64,000 bases of DNA, from NCBI GenBank assembly GCA_947095535.1, contig OX352773.1, positions 266,406,515 through 266,470,514 of the forward strand, given 5' to 3'. The translations under genes and the position numbers were made by a program. Below are positions 1 through 10,130 of this stretch, one piece after another. Source of the DNA: Poecilobothrus nobilitatus (Eukaryota; Arthropoda; Insecta; Diptera; Dolichopodidae). The notes under the pieces were generated by a model that was not told the origin of the DNA, did no database searches, and saw only the letters and a program-made list of their open reading frames with translations. How positions within the stretch are numbered: position 1 is the stretch's first letter; each line of letters begins with the position of its first letter.

Positions 1-32
1 TATAACTAATGCCAACAAAACTAACTAACCTT

Positions 33-480
33 TTCACAAAATTTCGCATACCTAGCTTCAATAGACTCGGAGTTATTTTCATTTAAAAAGAGAAGTTGTA
101 TGGCAGCTATCCGAACCTGTTACACCAGCAAAACCAAATTTTACAGATGTTGTAGGCCTATAACTTGACATATAAAGAAAAAAGTGGTATGGCAGCTACT
201 CGAACACGGCGGCCGAAAATGCTGGATTTAAATAGCGAAACTAACAATGTTGTAAAAGTGACGTAAAAAAAATTTAAACCTTCTAGCACCTTTAATTTTT
301 CGAATTGCGGACATGCAGACAGATGTACATAGCTGAATGTCATGTGCCATGGCTGAATTCGATTCTGAACCGATCCATACCTTATATGGATATATCTAAC
401 TCAACTCCTTTAAGGTGTCACAAACGTAATAGCAGTTCTAGTATATCCTTGAACATATGGTTCTAGTATATTCTTGATAT
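33..480 (+). repeat. Dispersed repeat family R, copy 1
   Basis: This stretch shares long blocks with 905-1480 and 2960-3290. The blocks include a segment reading aacctgttacaccagca, the phrase aaaatgctggatttaaatag, and a right part ending near ggtgtcacaaacgtaatag. It contains no reading frame of note. It is a diverged interspersed repeat of unknown class. The right part carries a degenerate gacagatg segment where sister copies have ggatgggcggac. Confidence 0.7.
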
Positions 481-904
481 ACGGGTACAATACGGGTTCA
501 TACGGGTATAATAAAATTTAGAATTTGAAGTGAAAGCATGAAAATAACAAAATTTTTCCGATAATCTGTTTTAATTTTTTTAATTTATGAATGAAAAAGT
601 TAAAATTTTTTAATGCCCAGTTAATATTCTGTCCCTCCACATTGGTAAATTAAATTTAGTCTAAACCTAGCCAAAAATATCTTTTAAAAAGAAAATTTTC
701 CATTTGATTTAGGTACATATAATTTGGATAATATTTTTACTCTAATTTTTGAGTATACCATCAGCCTGATAAATATACATAACCATTATTTGACTATACT
801 TATGTCAAATATAAATTAATATCTATCTGTGTAGTTTATAACAAAAACGAGGAAGAGTGCAAGTAGACTGTGCAACTCTGGGATACCTGTGTGTACATAA
901 CATA

Positions 905-1480
905 CTCTGTTTCCATAAAACTTGATCATCTTTTACAAAATTTCAGATGTTTTATATAGTTAAGTACCGAGACAGCTACCCAAACCTGTTACACCAGCAC
1001 AACCAAATTTTACAGAAGTTATTGCCATAAAACTTGATCATATTTTACAAGATTTCAAATTTCTAGCTTCATTAAATTCTAATATGTACAAGATACTTGA
1101 ATCTGCTGCTCTAGCCTAACCAAATACTGTTACAGAAATTGTTAGCATGCAACTCGACATTTTTTCACAAAATTTCAAATACCTAGTTTCAATAGACTGA
1201 TTTATTTTCATTTAAAAAAAGAAATTGTGAACTGGATTCAAATAGTAAAACACTTTTATAAAAGTGATGTAAAAAAATTTCAGAATTCTAGCTCCTTTAT
1301 TTTTGAGTTATAATGCTGACGGATGGGCGGACTTATATGGCTTAATCGACACAGAATTCGTTTCTGATCCAATCCATACACTTACGCCTCTATCTAACTC
1401 GGCTCATTTAAGGTGTCACAAACGTAATAGCAAATTTATGATATCTTTGAACATATGTTCATACAAGTATAAAAACGCTA
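905..1480 (+). repeat. Dispersed repeat family R, copy 2
   Basis: This is the longest of the three left-arm copies. It includes the block tccataaaacttgatcatc followed by ttttacaaaatttcaga, the block ggtgtcacaaacgtaatag, and a right end with the palindrome GAACATATGTTC (about 1449-1460). An 85-residue open frame here (1303-1560) is unrelated to known proteins and is best explained as chance within the repeat. Confidence 0.7.
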
Positions 1481-2758
1481 CCGGAAGAGAGTACGGAGAA
1501 AGATCTAGCAGAACACTAAAAACGACTATAGCTGAAGAGAAATTTCTTATCATTAGATAGCGACATCGATTTAAAACATCCAACAAACTACAAAAAGAAC
1601 TTGCTAGAATTCAAAAAGAACTATAATTTCCACATCCTCTTCAAATAAGTTTATGAAAAGAATATTTAGTGTAAGTCGTAGCCTTAGTACAAAACTATAT
1701 TTTTCAAAATTTTTTCCAAAGTTGACCGGCTTTAATTATTTTAGGAACATTTGAACTGGTTCAAGATAACGTTTGCTGATGAAGCAAGTTTAAGTTGCAT
1801 ATCTGTAATGGGCGGCGATGTGTTTACAGAAACAAACATATTAGAACACTTAAGAGTCTTCAACAAGTACATATAACTGAAGCGAAAATCTAATGTGGAA
1901 AATGATTGGTATTTGCTTTAGTAATGGTTTAGGTAAACTTGTGTTTATAATTATAGAAAAATAACTTATATTTACAAATAAACGGGTTATTTTACCGAGT
2001 GGAAAAGATTAAGGGTGGATGCCTACCTGAATGTTTTCGACAGTCAATCGAAACTACCAATTTCTAAAATCATTTACTTTAACTGATATATAAATATTCC
2101 AACAAAATAATAAGCCGACAACACAACCAAAAATATTTCCAAACTTTGTTAACTTTGATTTTTTCTTACAAATCAACAAGAAATTAAATTCCATATTCAC
2201 TTAGAAAAATTCAGGTATTAACTCCATATGTGCAATGCTTATTAAAATACAACAGCTATATATGTATATACTACAAAGTTTGGATTATTATTATAGATAT
2301 AGTAGTTTATGAAAAATTGTTTCATTATTATTAAAAGTACTTTATGTTTACAAAAAAAAATGTTTGTCACTTATCTTAGTTATTATTTTTATTAATAATT
2401 ATTTCAAGTAAATATGTTTAAAATAAACAAAAACAAAAAATAGACTTTTTTATTGTTAACATTTCTATGAAAAAAAAATTATATTTGACTATTTTTTATT
2501 GATTGATTGATTGATTAAAAATATAATAAAGAATCTAAAAAAATTGCACTCAATTTGCATTTAAAATCAGTTTATTTTTTAAGACAATTTTTCAAAGGCA
2601 TTCTAAAGTTAAATTGATTTAAAAAAAAAAATATAGTGAAAAATTATCTTACTTTTTCCAATTTCAATTAATCCATAGATACATTTTTTTAAGGTAAACT
2701 AATATGTCAAATAATAACTTTACTAAATACTAAATACGTATTGAAATTAGAAAATGTT
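1481..2758. other. AT-rich gap without a recognisable gene
   Basis: I see no convincing exon here. A short stretch around 1741-1880 is less AT-rich and can be read as a broken peptide, but it matches no family I can defend. A small (GATT)n run lies near 2498-2515. Confidence 0.5.
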
Positions 2759-2956
2759 TTCAAACTTTGGTAGTTGACTGCAGCTCCGTAATTGGTAGCT
2801 GCAGTTTACATAAAAAAGTTGTTCTATAAATTTTTTTAAGAGATCTATCCATGGTTAATTTCATTATTCTACCATTAACGGTGTAAAAGTTTTATAAACA
2901 GATGGACTGACGTGTAACGTGAAACTAAAAAGACAAATGTGCTAAAAAGAAAAATG
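2759..2956 (+). repeat. Hairpin-ended repeat family H, truncated 3' copy
   Basis: This is the 3' portion of the family described in full at 6404-7744. It has the gcagctccgtaattgg block, the wording acggtgtaaaagttttataaac, a collapsed gacggac-type tract (gatggactgacg), then gtgaaactaa and the terminal aaatgtgctaaaaa. The left arm of the terminal hairpin is eroded. Confidence 0.7.
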
Positions 2957-2959
2957 TTT

Positions 2960-3290
2960 GTAAAATTTGAGCTTCAATAGACTCGGAGTTATATTCTTTT
3001 AAAAAGAGAAGTTGTATGGCAGCTACCCGAACCTGTTGCACGAGCACAACCAAATTTTGCAGAGGTTATTTCTATAAAACTTCATCATCTTTTGTAAGTT
3101 TTCAGACACCTAGCTTCGTTAAACAAGTTGGAAGATGTGCAAGAAGTCTGAACCTGATGTGCTATTGTATGGCAGCTAGTCGTTGGCCGAAAATGCTGGA
3201 TTTAAATAGCGAAACTAAGAATTTTACAAAAGTGGCGTAAAGAATTTTTTAACCTCCTTTATTTTTTGAGTTATCGTGTCTGCGAACGAA
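2960..3290 (+). repeat. Dispersed repeat family R, copy 3
   Basis: It begins immediately after the family H end above and matches copy 1 closely, including agaagttgtatggcagctac and aaaatgctggatttaaatag. The 74-residue frame inside it is incidental. Confidence 0.7.
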
Positions 3291-3654
3291 CGGTTTCTTT
3301 CAAAAGTAGAGTCATGAAAAATTTTCAAAAGTAGAGCCATGAAAAGCTGCGGATTGACATCGTAAAACAATTTATTTTATGGGATAACTTATTTTCTGTA
3401 GCACCATCCGTTACAGAGCTAAAAACGGTCCAAACGGGCTAAACATGTTTGGTCAGTTCCAGTCAATCATTAAAAATTTCCATCAACTCGGTCTATTACA
3501 TAAAAATTGCTAATCTATTTACTGATCGTTATCATAATTTGTTCTACTGAGATTGTTTTGACTGTTGTGATTTAAATCAAATCTCGTTTTTTGAAAATCT
3601 CTTTGTTGGCTTAACTTTAAAATAGCTTCCGAATATTTGTAAAAAAACATTATT

Positions 3655-3850
3655 ATGAGGGACTTTAGAGTTGGATTCAAATTCAGGATTGCTCTCTTTT
3701 CCAGAATATTTATATTTATGTAAATGTGAGATTCTGAATTAGGAGGGATTTTATAGTTGCACTGAAAAGCAGGGTTATACGCATTTTACAGAATATGTAC
3801 TTGTATAACCTTGTGTAATATTACAAAATATGTACAGAATATTTTACAGA
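3655..3850. repeat. Repeat family V (gagattctgaatta family)
   Basis: The segment gagattctgaattaggaggg plus flanking 'gggattttagagttg'-type text also occurs, diverged, at about 30225-30460 inside the PHRF1 intron. No terminal repeats could be set with confidence. Confidence 0.5.
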
Positions 3851-3869
3851 ATATACATATATAAACATT

Positions 3870-4220
3870 TAAAAATAAAAAAACGAGATTTTGTCAAACG
3901 AAATTTTAGAAAAACAAGATTTTGTAAAAACGAGATTTTGTCCACCGAGATTTTGGATCGCTCCCATTTTGTGAATGATAAAAGCTGATCTGTGTATTAG
4001 CTCTAAAATATATTACTTTAAAAAAAATATCGAAAAATTTATTGTTCAACAATGAAATTAGACATTTTTGTTTCAACATTTTTTTTTCGACATTCTTTTT
4101 TCAACATTTTTTACATTCAAAATTTCTTTTCAACATTTTTTCCATTCAACATTATTTTTTTCAACATTTTGTTTTTCAACATATCTAATTCGAGATTTTG
4201 TTTTTCAACATATCGAACCT
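3870..4220. repeat. Degenerate short tandem arrays
   Basis: Two interleaved low-complexity arrays lie here. About five copies of cgagattttgt(n)aaa run from 3878 to 3955, with another copy near 4190. About eight to ten copies of a 12-16-base unit centred on tttttcaacatt run from 4070 to 4215. Both overlapping 61-residue open frames here are products of the repeated F/ST-rich codons and are not genes. Confidence 0.7.
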
Positions 4221-4234
4221 CTCTACCCCCTTTT

Positions 4235-4388
4235 TAGTAGTGGTAGTTGGTAAAGACTTGGATTAATAATGTTTTGGTGGTAGGTTCGCATCTGCGCTGG
4301 GAAAGTTTAGTTTTTTTTTTATTTATACTCTCCCCCCGCGTACAAATAGTTTCTTTTAAAAATAATGAAAAATTAAAAAAAAAATATA
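4235..4388 (+). repeat. tRNA-derived SINE-like unit 1
   Basis: A tRNA-like head carries an A-box-like agtggtagttggtaaagac and a B-box-like aggttcgcatctg, at tRNA spacing. A short body and an A-rich tail follow (about 4363-4387). The head cannot fold into a full cloverleaf, so it is not scored as a functional tRNA. Confidence 0.5.
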
Positions 4389-4389
4389 T

Positions 4390-4652
4390 TCAGCCATAGG
4401 TGCAGTGGTTGACGCACCGCTTCTCATTCATAAGGGAATGAGAGGTCTCTGGTTCGATTCCCGGCTGGGTACAATAATTATAATATAAAAAAAAAAACAA
4501 TATCATATATCGCAATATATAAATACTTAATATATCACATAATATCTCATACACCCCACATTCCTACCAGAAAACAGGGGTTATAGCTACCTGGCACAAT
4601 TATGTACCACGGTACCTGTATATAAATAAAATAAATAAAAAAAAAATAATAT
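4390..4652 (+). repeat. tRNA-derived SINE-like unit 2
   Basis: The head at about 4390-4473 has A-box-like tgcagtggttgacgcaccg and a very good B-box, ggttcgattcc. A body follows that contains a small palindrome, gtaccacggtac. It ends in an (ATAAA)n tail at about 4621-4650. It follows unit 1 directly. RNA polymerase III promoter boxes and an A-rich tail are the defining features of tRNA-derived SINEs. Confidence 0.6.
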
Positions 4653-4849
4653 TATAAGTAGAGATAGTATATTGTACTATAAAGAGTTGACAAAGGCCCT
4701 AATCGAAAGTTGTCTTTTTCTAGAAATCTTGGAACGTTTCTTTATTAATTCAATTTTTAAAAATGGGCTCGTTTTAAAATAAATAATTATAGACCGATTG
4801 CTGATGTTATCTGCACGTTATTAATACTGTGAAATGCAAAAAAGGAATT

Positions 4850-5676
4850 TTTAAAGGCGCGCTTTTTCCAAAAGACAATCCAAACGAATGTAAACCAGGA
4901 GTTTTAAAGGCGTGCATTTTCCAGACATTCCAAACTGTTTAGAATTGTAACTTGCACCAAAACTTGAAAATTTTCTTAGAATTTCATATAAGGAAAAATG
5001 TGAAAAATAAAGAGATATTTTCATCAGTTTAAAGGGAACTCTACATATGTATTTAAGAAGAACCATTAACACATGTAAAATTTAAAAGTTGAAGATTTAA
5101 TTTTTCCCTTTTATTTTGAAAAAATTTGTAAATACATGTGCCAAGTTAAAGGTGTTTTATTGCAAAATTTCAATTTTGGAGTCCTAGTAATCCTTATGTT
5201 CTGAGACAATTTACACTAATTCTAAAACATATTTCTTCTCTTAAAATTTAAAGGTTCTAATTAAAAGCGTGGCGGAGTTGTGAAAGAAGAATCTTGCATA
5301 AATTTGTCTTCACATAATGGTAAATTTAAATGCTAAATCAAAAAAAACGTATAACCTTGATATTGTTTTATAAAGGTAAAAAAAAGTTCTACGAATGCCG
5401 TTTTTAAGTTAAAAAAATGTTAAGCAGAACTTGAGATATACACATCTAAAAATATAGCTTTTTCCAAGTTTGGGGGACTGTACTTTGTAATGGATGAAGG
5501 TATATGAAAAAGTTGTTCTACAACATCAATTTTGTTATAAGACCTACCCATGCTAAAAATTTCATTGCTCTATCTTTAAAGATGTAGAAGTTTTGTAAAC
5601 AAAAGGACGGATAGACGGACAAATTGAAATTAATCAGCACATTTTTTCAATTTTTTTTTGGGAATGTGCTAAAAAA
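4850..5676 (+). repeat. Hairpin-ended repeat family H copy
   Basis: It starts with the 'aaaggcg..cttttcca' and gaatgtaaacc wording of the family's left part. It continues through ggggactgtactttgtaatgg and tgtagaagttttgtaaaca, a short gacggatagacggac tract, and a terminal hairpin with arms cagcacattt and gaatgtgct near 5636-5670. The middle is diverged relative to the 6404 copy. Confidence 0.7.
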
Positions 5677-6031
5677 CATAGATATTTTATTTTAGAGAAA
5701 TATTTCCGGGAGAAATTAAATAATGCAAAAACAACTGTTACTCAAAAAGTGGCTTATATTTTTTTGTTATGTTGCCTAGTTAATATTATATCTATGGAGT
5801 AGACGAAATATTTTGCGTTTAAGTAAATTTTATTTTTTTTATTTTTATTTTAAAAAGAACTGTTTTTTTTTTGTTTTAATTAATAAATTTATTCAAATCA
5901 CATATTTATCGTGAGATAATCAAATATGTATCATGAAAATTTGTTAAAAAATAAGGGATCGGCAAATTCTTTTCGCATATTGCAAATGGAAGGCATAATT
6001 CTGGCAATATTTAGCATAACTCTTAGTAGAT
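5677..6031. other. AT-rich spacer, nothing recognised
   Basis: Homopolymer-rich sequence with no exon, RNA gene or repeat boundary that I can support. Confidence 0.5.
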
Positions 6032-6125
6032 TTATATTGTTATGCTGAAATTCGGTGAAAAAAATCGTTCGAATTAAAAAGTCCGTTTCGGATTCGAAAA
6101 AATTGCTATGCTGAAGTCAATTTTG
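6032..6125. repeat. Solo terminal fragment of the GCTGAAGTC element
   Basis: About 95 bases match, at roughly 80%, the right terminus (reverse-complemented) of the element at 34637-35283. The fragment keeps the two spaced ttatgctgaa/tatgctgaagtc motifs and the gattcgaaaaaatt spacer. The rest of the element is absent. Confidence 0.6.
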
Positions 6126-6403
6126 CTGCAAACACTTTTCCCTGGCTGCAAACCCTGATTTCAAAATTGTAGATATACTGTAGTATTACAAAGTATAGCG
6201 TTCCAAAAGTTTATATGCACAGATATCTACAAAGTTTTGCATTCAATATTGTTTGTTATACGTAGTTAATATGTATGAAGTGGGTATTTTATGTATACAA
6301 AAATTTGTAGCTGCTTTAGTATACATTTCAAATCGTTTTGTATTTTAATCTTTGTTATCTATTTTTGTTGCAGTTATTATGAATTTGGATGTTTTTAAAA
6401 AAA

Positions 6404-7617
6404 AACAAGGTAGAATGTAAACCAACGGTTTTAAAAGCGCACATTTCCAAACTCAATACAAACTGTTTACAATTTTGACTTGCACAAAAATTTGAAAATT
6501 TCATGTAATAAGAAAAAACGTGAAAATAGTACATTTTTGAAATTTTGAGGGGCCGTAAGTCCGGAATCCTATATAACTAAAAAAATCCGTTAACAAGCGT
6601 AAAAATATATTATTGAACCTTTAATTTTCATGCCTCGCCGAAGAAAAATTTTTTCAGGTGCCTAAGTTACAGGTGTCTAAAAATAGCAAATTTTCAATTT
6701 TTGAGGCGTAATAACTCTTAAAGAGGGGGTGTTACCAAAAAAATTTTCTGAGGAAACTTATACTAATTCTAAAAGTTCTTTCTTGTCTCAAAATTTCAGG
6801 TTTCTATCTAAAGGCGTGCCGGAAAAAACAAAAAAAGAAATTTCATGCAAAATTTGGTTTTCACATAACGGTAAATTTAAATAGTAAATTACAAAATATT
6901 GCATAATTTTGATATTGTTTTATATAGATAATCAAATTTTCGATCTTCTGGCGGTTTCTATCTTCAGGGCCTGAGATATATACATCTGAAAATGGGACTT
7001 TTTCGCAATTTTGAAGAGGTGCAACTTTGGAACCCTCTACAACTAAAACAAACCTTTAACACACATTAAAATATATTACTGTAGCTTTAAATTTTATATC
7101 TTGCAGAAGTAAAATGTTTACAGGTTCCTAAGTTACAGGTGTTTAAAAATAGCAAATTTTCCATTTTTTAAGTCCTCATATCTCATAAACACGGGGTGGT
7201 CCAAAAAAATTTTCTGAGCAAACTTATACTAACTCTAAAAGTTCTTTCTTGTCTCAAAATTTCAAGCCTTTATCTAAAAGCGTGCCGGAGTTATGAAAGT
7301 AGAAAAATCATGCAAAATTTGGTTTTCACATAACGGTAAATTTAAATACTAAATTTTAAAAAATTGTATAATTTTGATATTAATTTACAAAGTTAAAAAA
7401 AATACCTGTCGAATAACGTTTTCATATTGAAAAAAGCCTCAAGCAGAAGATAAGATATATGCATTTAAAAATAGGGCTTTTTCAAAGTTTGAGAGGGTGT
7501 AGCTCCGTAATGGGAGGGGCTACATGAAAAAGTTGTTCCACAAAATTATTTTTTTTATGAGACCTACCCATAGTTAAAATTTTTTTTCTCTATCTTTACC
7601 GGTGTAGAAGTTTTGTC

Positions 7618-7673
<56 letters not shown>

Positions 7674-7744
7674 GGACGGACGGACGGACAGAGTGAAACT
7701 AATAAGCACATTTTTCAAAAAAATTTTGGAAATGTGCTAAAAAG
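6404..7744 (+). repeat. Hairpin-ended repeat family H, near full-length copy
   Basis: This is the best single copy of the commonest repeat in the left arm, about 1.34 kb. It runs from acaaggtagaatgtaaac, through internal segments that are themselves partly duplicated (gttacaggtgt / aaaatagcaaatttt occurs twice), to a (CAGA/CGGA)n tract. It ends in gtgaaactaataagcacat with a terminal hairpin of arms AGCACATTT and AAATGTGCT (about 7705-7739). There is no coding capacity. The tract read on the other strand is (GTCY)n, the signature of mini-me / INE-1-like (Helentron-related) non-autonomous elements, so that class is proposed but not proven. Confidence 0.7.
7617..7690 (+). repeat. (CAGA)n-(CGGA)n microsatellite
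   Basis: About 14 uninterrupted CAGA units are followed by four CGGA units, inside family H just upstream of its 3' hairpin. Other copies keep only two to four units at the same place (11855, 12010, 20378), so the tract expands and contracts at a fixed position in the element. Confidence 0.95.
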
Positions 7745-8048
7745 AATAGTAAAATAGTTCTTGACAATTTTAAGCAGATGTTTACACTTCATATGTAACT
7801 TTATATGCAATGTAAATAAATGCATTGTTATATTGGTGGTTTATATCTACATTGTAGTAAAAGTAGTAATACATAATCTGCATTGTAGTAAAAGTAGTAA
7901 TACTGTAGTAATACCGCAGATATATGCAATTCTGAAGTCATAAAAGCCAAGTCAAAGTCATATGTTTCGTAAAATATTTTTTGGTAAAAATTTTTTTTGT
8001 ATTTATTCAGTATAAAAAAATAATTCAAAGTAAAATACGTTTAAAATA
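7745..8048. other. Spacer upstream of candidate exon
   Basis: AT-rich, with a directly repeated attgtagtaaaagtagtaata (about 7850-7900). Nothing else is recognised. If the exon at 8049 is real, its promoter would lie here; gtataaaaaaata near 8010 is a weak TATA-like string. Confidence 0.4.
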
Positions 8049-8197
8049 ATGTTTATAAATTCGATGACGAATTTTGTAGCGGCTTTAGAACAATTGGAAA
8101 ATGAAGAAGATGAAATTTCAAAGGATTTGCGTTTTACTTTCATAATAAATAATTACTTTCAAAATAAATGTAATCCTTTCGATTTAAATGATCAATT
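8049..8197 (+). CDS. Candidate first coding exon of an unrecognised gene
   Basis: An ATG opens a 49-codon frame that begins MFINSMTNFV, has an acidic middle (QLENEEDEIS), and reaches FDLNDQ. The frame then meets tt|gtaagtgat, a near-perfect splice donor; unspliced, it would stop one codon later. Codon composition is clearly less AT-biased than the flanks, and the peptide looks like ordinary cytosolic protein, with no signal peptide. I do not recognise the family. No matching downstream exon could be found before the mariner relic and tandem repeats. It is therefore either the start of a gene with a very long first intron, an exon separated from its gene by rearrangement, or a chance frame. 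If unspliced it would encode only a 50-residue peptide. Confidence 0.4.
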
Positions 8198-8894
8198 GTA
8201 AGTGATATATTAATATTTATGTTAAAAATTAATTGTTAAACTTACACTTACATTTTGTTTTCAAAATATTATTTTTTATACTGAACAATATATGTACCGA
8301 TTAGAAATATTTTTAAATTTATAACTTTAAAAAAAAACTTATTAAAACAAAAATTATCATCACTTTTTTTTCTTTAAAAATGAAAAAAAAAAAAAATGTA
8401 AAGATAAGTTTTGTTTGGATATGGTTTTTTTTAAAGTTCTTATAACTGCTTGCTTTTGAATGATTAATTAATCAAAAAGCAATTTCATTAATTTGCAAAA
8501 AAAAAAAATTTGAAAATAAAAATGACGTTCTGCAGTCGTGAATAAAATTCTGATTTCATGATTATTTATATATTATGAATAAATTTTTTATGAATAAATA
8601 TTATGTTTCTTTGATCATGTTGATATCAAGAGTTTTGCTCTTGCAAAATTTTTAAGCTAGAAACGTGTTTATACAGTGTCGACCAACTTGGACTGACTGT
8701 TTTGAAATGTTGATATTTTTTTATTTTTAAAGTTTTTCATTTTTTTTTTGCAAATAATAAAGATCTTTATAAAATTTTATAATGTCATCATACGTGTAAA
8801 AATTGTTGAATTTTATTATGTTTCCGAACAATAAATTTTTTGAACGATCTCATTATGAACGATAAAGCACATAAATGGATATGTCAATAAACAG
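8198..8894. other. AT-rich stretch, nothing recognised
   Basis: If 8049 is an exon this would be intron. No acceptor followed by a convincing coding stretch is visible. Confidence 0.5.
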
Positions 8895-9415
8895 AAGTGC
8901 CGATTTTGGGGTATGGAGAGCAGTGCATTAGCGACAATTACACCCTCTCATAGGCACTGTTTGCTCTGGAGCTATGACTGATAGAGTTATCAGTCCATAT
9001 TTTTCCCTGAAAATGAAACTGAGCATCCACAAACCATCTCTGGGGCGGTATACCGAACTATATTGGAAAATTTTTTACATCCGGCTCTCAATAATCGTGA
9101 CATACGCTGATACCGTGAGAGAGACAATGACGATTTTCCGAAAAAATTTCGATAACCGAATAATTTAAAAAAAAAGCTGATTTCGTGGCCACCTCGTTCC
9201 TCAGATTTGACGGCCCTAATTTTTTTGTGAGATTTCTGAAAGAACCGGTTTACCTCAACAAACCACAAAACATTCAGGAACTAAAGCAGAATATTCGCAC
9301 AGAAATTGCACAACGTAATGCAAAAAAAACATGCAACGTAAATGTCTTAAGAGGAGCCATTCGCTGCCAACAGGAAAATGAAAGCCATTTAAAGGATGTC
9401 ATTTTTCACACTTAG
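8895..9415 (+). pseudogene. Mariner/IS630-like DDE transposase relic
   Basis: Three frames together recover the C-terminal half of a Tc1/mariner-superfamily transposase of the kind common in insects. Residues RFWG with a downstream LLWS (8901-8970) correspond to the F-W-G..VW block. Then come DRVISPYFS and GRYTEL (8974-9060), RETMTIFRK (9117-9143), SSLRFDGPNFF-like text matching the family's 'P-R-S-D-L-P-D-F-F' block (9190-9230), and finally FLKEPVY, IQELKQNIRTEI and HLKDVIFHT ending at the natural stop (9415). Frameshifts near 8970 and 9168 and loss of the Q-D-G-A block around 9091-9115 remove a catalytic aspartate, so no active enzyme can be made. The N-terminal DNA-binding half and terminal repeats were not found. 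Confidence 0.8.
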
Positions 9416-9539
9416 CTTAAAAAAAAATTAATAATTTACACTTTCATTTAAAAAACAAATAAAATAAAAAACTTTAAAAATAAAAAAATTATAAGCATTT
9501 CCAATCAGTCACTTCTAGTTGGCCCATGCTGTACAAAAT

Positions 9540-10130
9540 GTATGGCCATAAAACAAACACTCAAAATCATTGGGGAAATTCCCTTCTATATTGCAAGCTG
9601 AAGTGTATGAAATCGAAAGATGCGGAGATTGCAATTTCCATAGAGGATATAGGAAATAGCTATTCTATTAGGATATAGGAAATACTATTCCAATTAGTTT
9701 AGAAGTGCTTAGTGAAATTAAACCGCTTAAAAACAAACAATAAAGTAGTCCTCTGCTGGGTACGTGGGAAACTAAATATAGAGGGAAATGAAGAAGCGCA
9801 TCACCTTGCAAAAGCTGAAGCTCCAATTCCTTGTAAAGAGAACCTTTTTGTGGCATACGTAAATGCCACAAAATGCCATATTTTGTAGCATATGTCAGCA
9901 CTAAAAAAGCAAGAGATATGAAAAAATCATAGAATTCAGTAAATATAAACTGAGAATTCTAACAAGATTTCTGTGTAGACACTGCCGGCTAAAGCGAGAC
10001 TTAAAGAAAATTGGAATAGAAAATAATAGTACATGACGATTCTGTCAAGAACAAGAAACTCCAGGAGATATACTCAAAACATGCGGAGTCCGGAACTTTA
10101 CTCCTAGCAAAATATGTGCATCTGTGAGCA
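9540..10130 (+). pseudogene. Non-LTR retrotransposon RNase H and C-terminal relic
   Basis: The second half of an RNase HI domain is readable. A KLKCMKSKDAEIAI-like segment (9590-9640) matches the usual 'aE.yAI..c' block. Then VVLCWVRGKLNIEGNEEA and HHLAKAEAP (9745-9830) correspond to the W-V-P-G-H-x-G-I-x-G-N-E-x-A-D-x-L-A motif, with the catalytic D replaced by H. Downstream, LRILTRFLCRHCRLKRDLKK and RFCQEQETPGDIL (9950-10075) match the conserved 'T-G-H..L...L...C-R-F-C-x-E-E-E-T-P-x-H-I-L' tail of LINEs such as the R1/I-type groups. Stops and frameshifts interrupt it. The part from 9780 onward is repeated in the two tandem copies (from 13748 and 15683). Confidence 0.8.

Noticed and set aside
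1741..1880. Peptide-like text on the plus strand (WFKITFADEASL and SVMGGDVFTETN) suggesting a transposase
   Set aside because: Too short, broken, and missing any diagnostic catalytic motif; not assignable.
4052..4253. Two overlapping 61-residue frames
   Set aside because: Created by the tttttcaacatt tandem words, which are open in two frames.
4390..4475. A tRNA gene
   Set aside because: It has good A- and B-box spacing, but the acceptor and T stems do not pair properly, and a body plus A-rich tail follow, so it is a SINE head rather than a tRNA gene.
7617..7690. CRISPR-like or coding interpretation of the regular CAGA array
   Set aside because: It is a simple tetranucleotide microsatellite without spacers, and its position is fixed within a repeat family.
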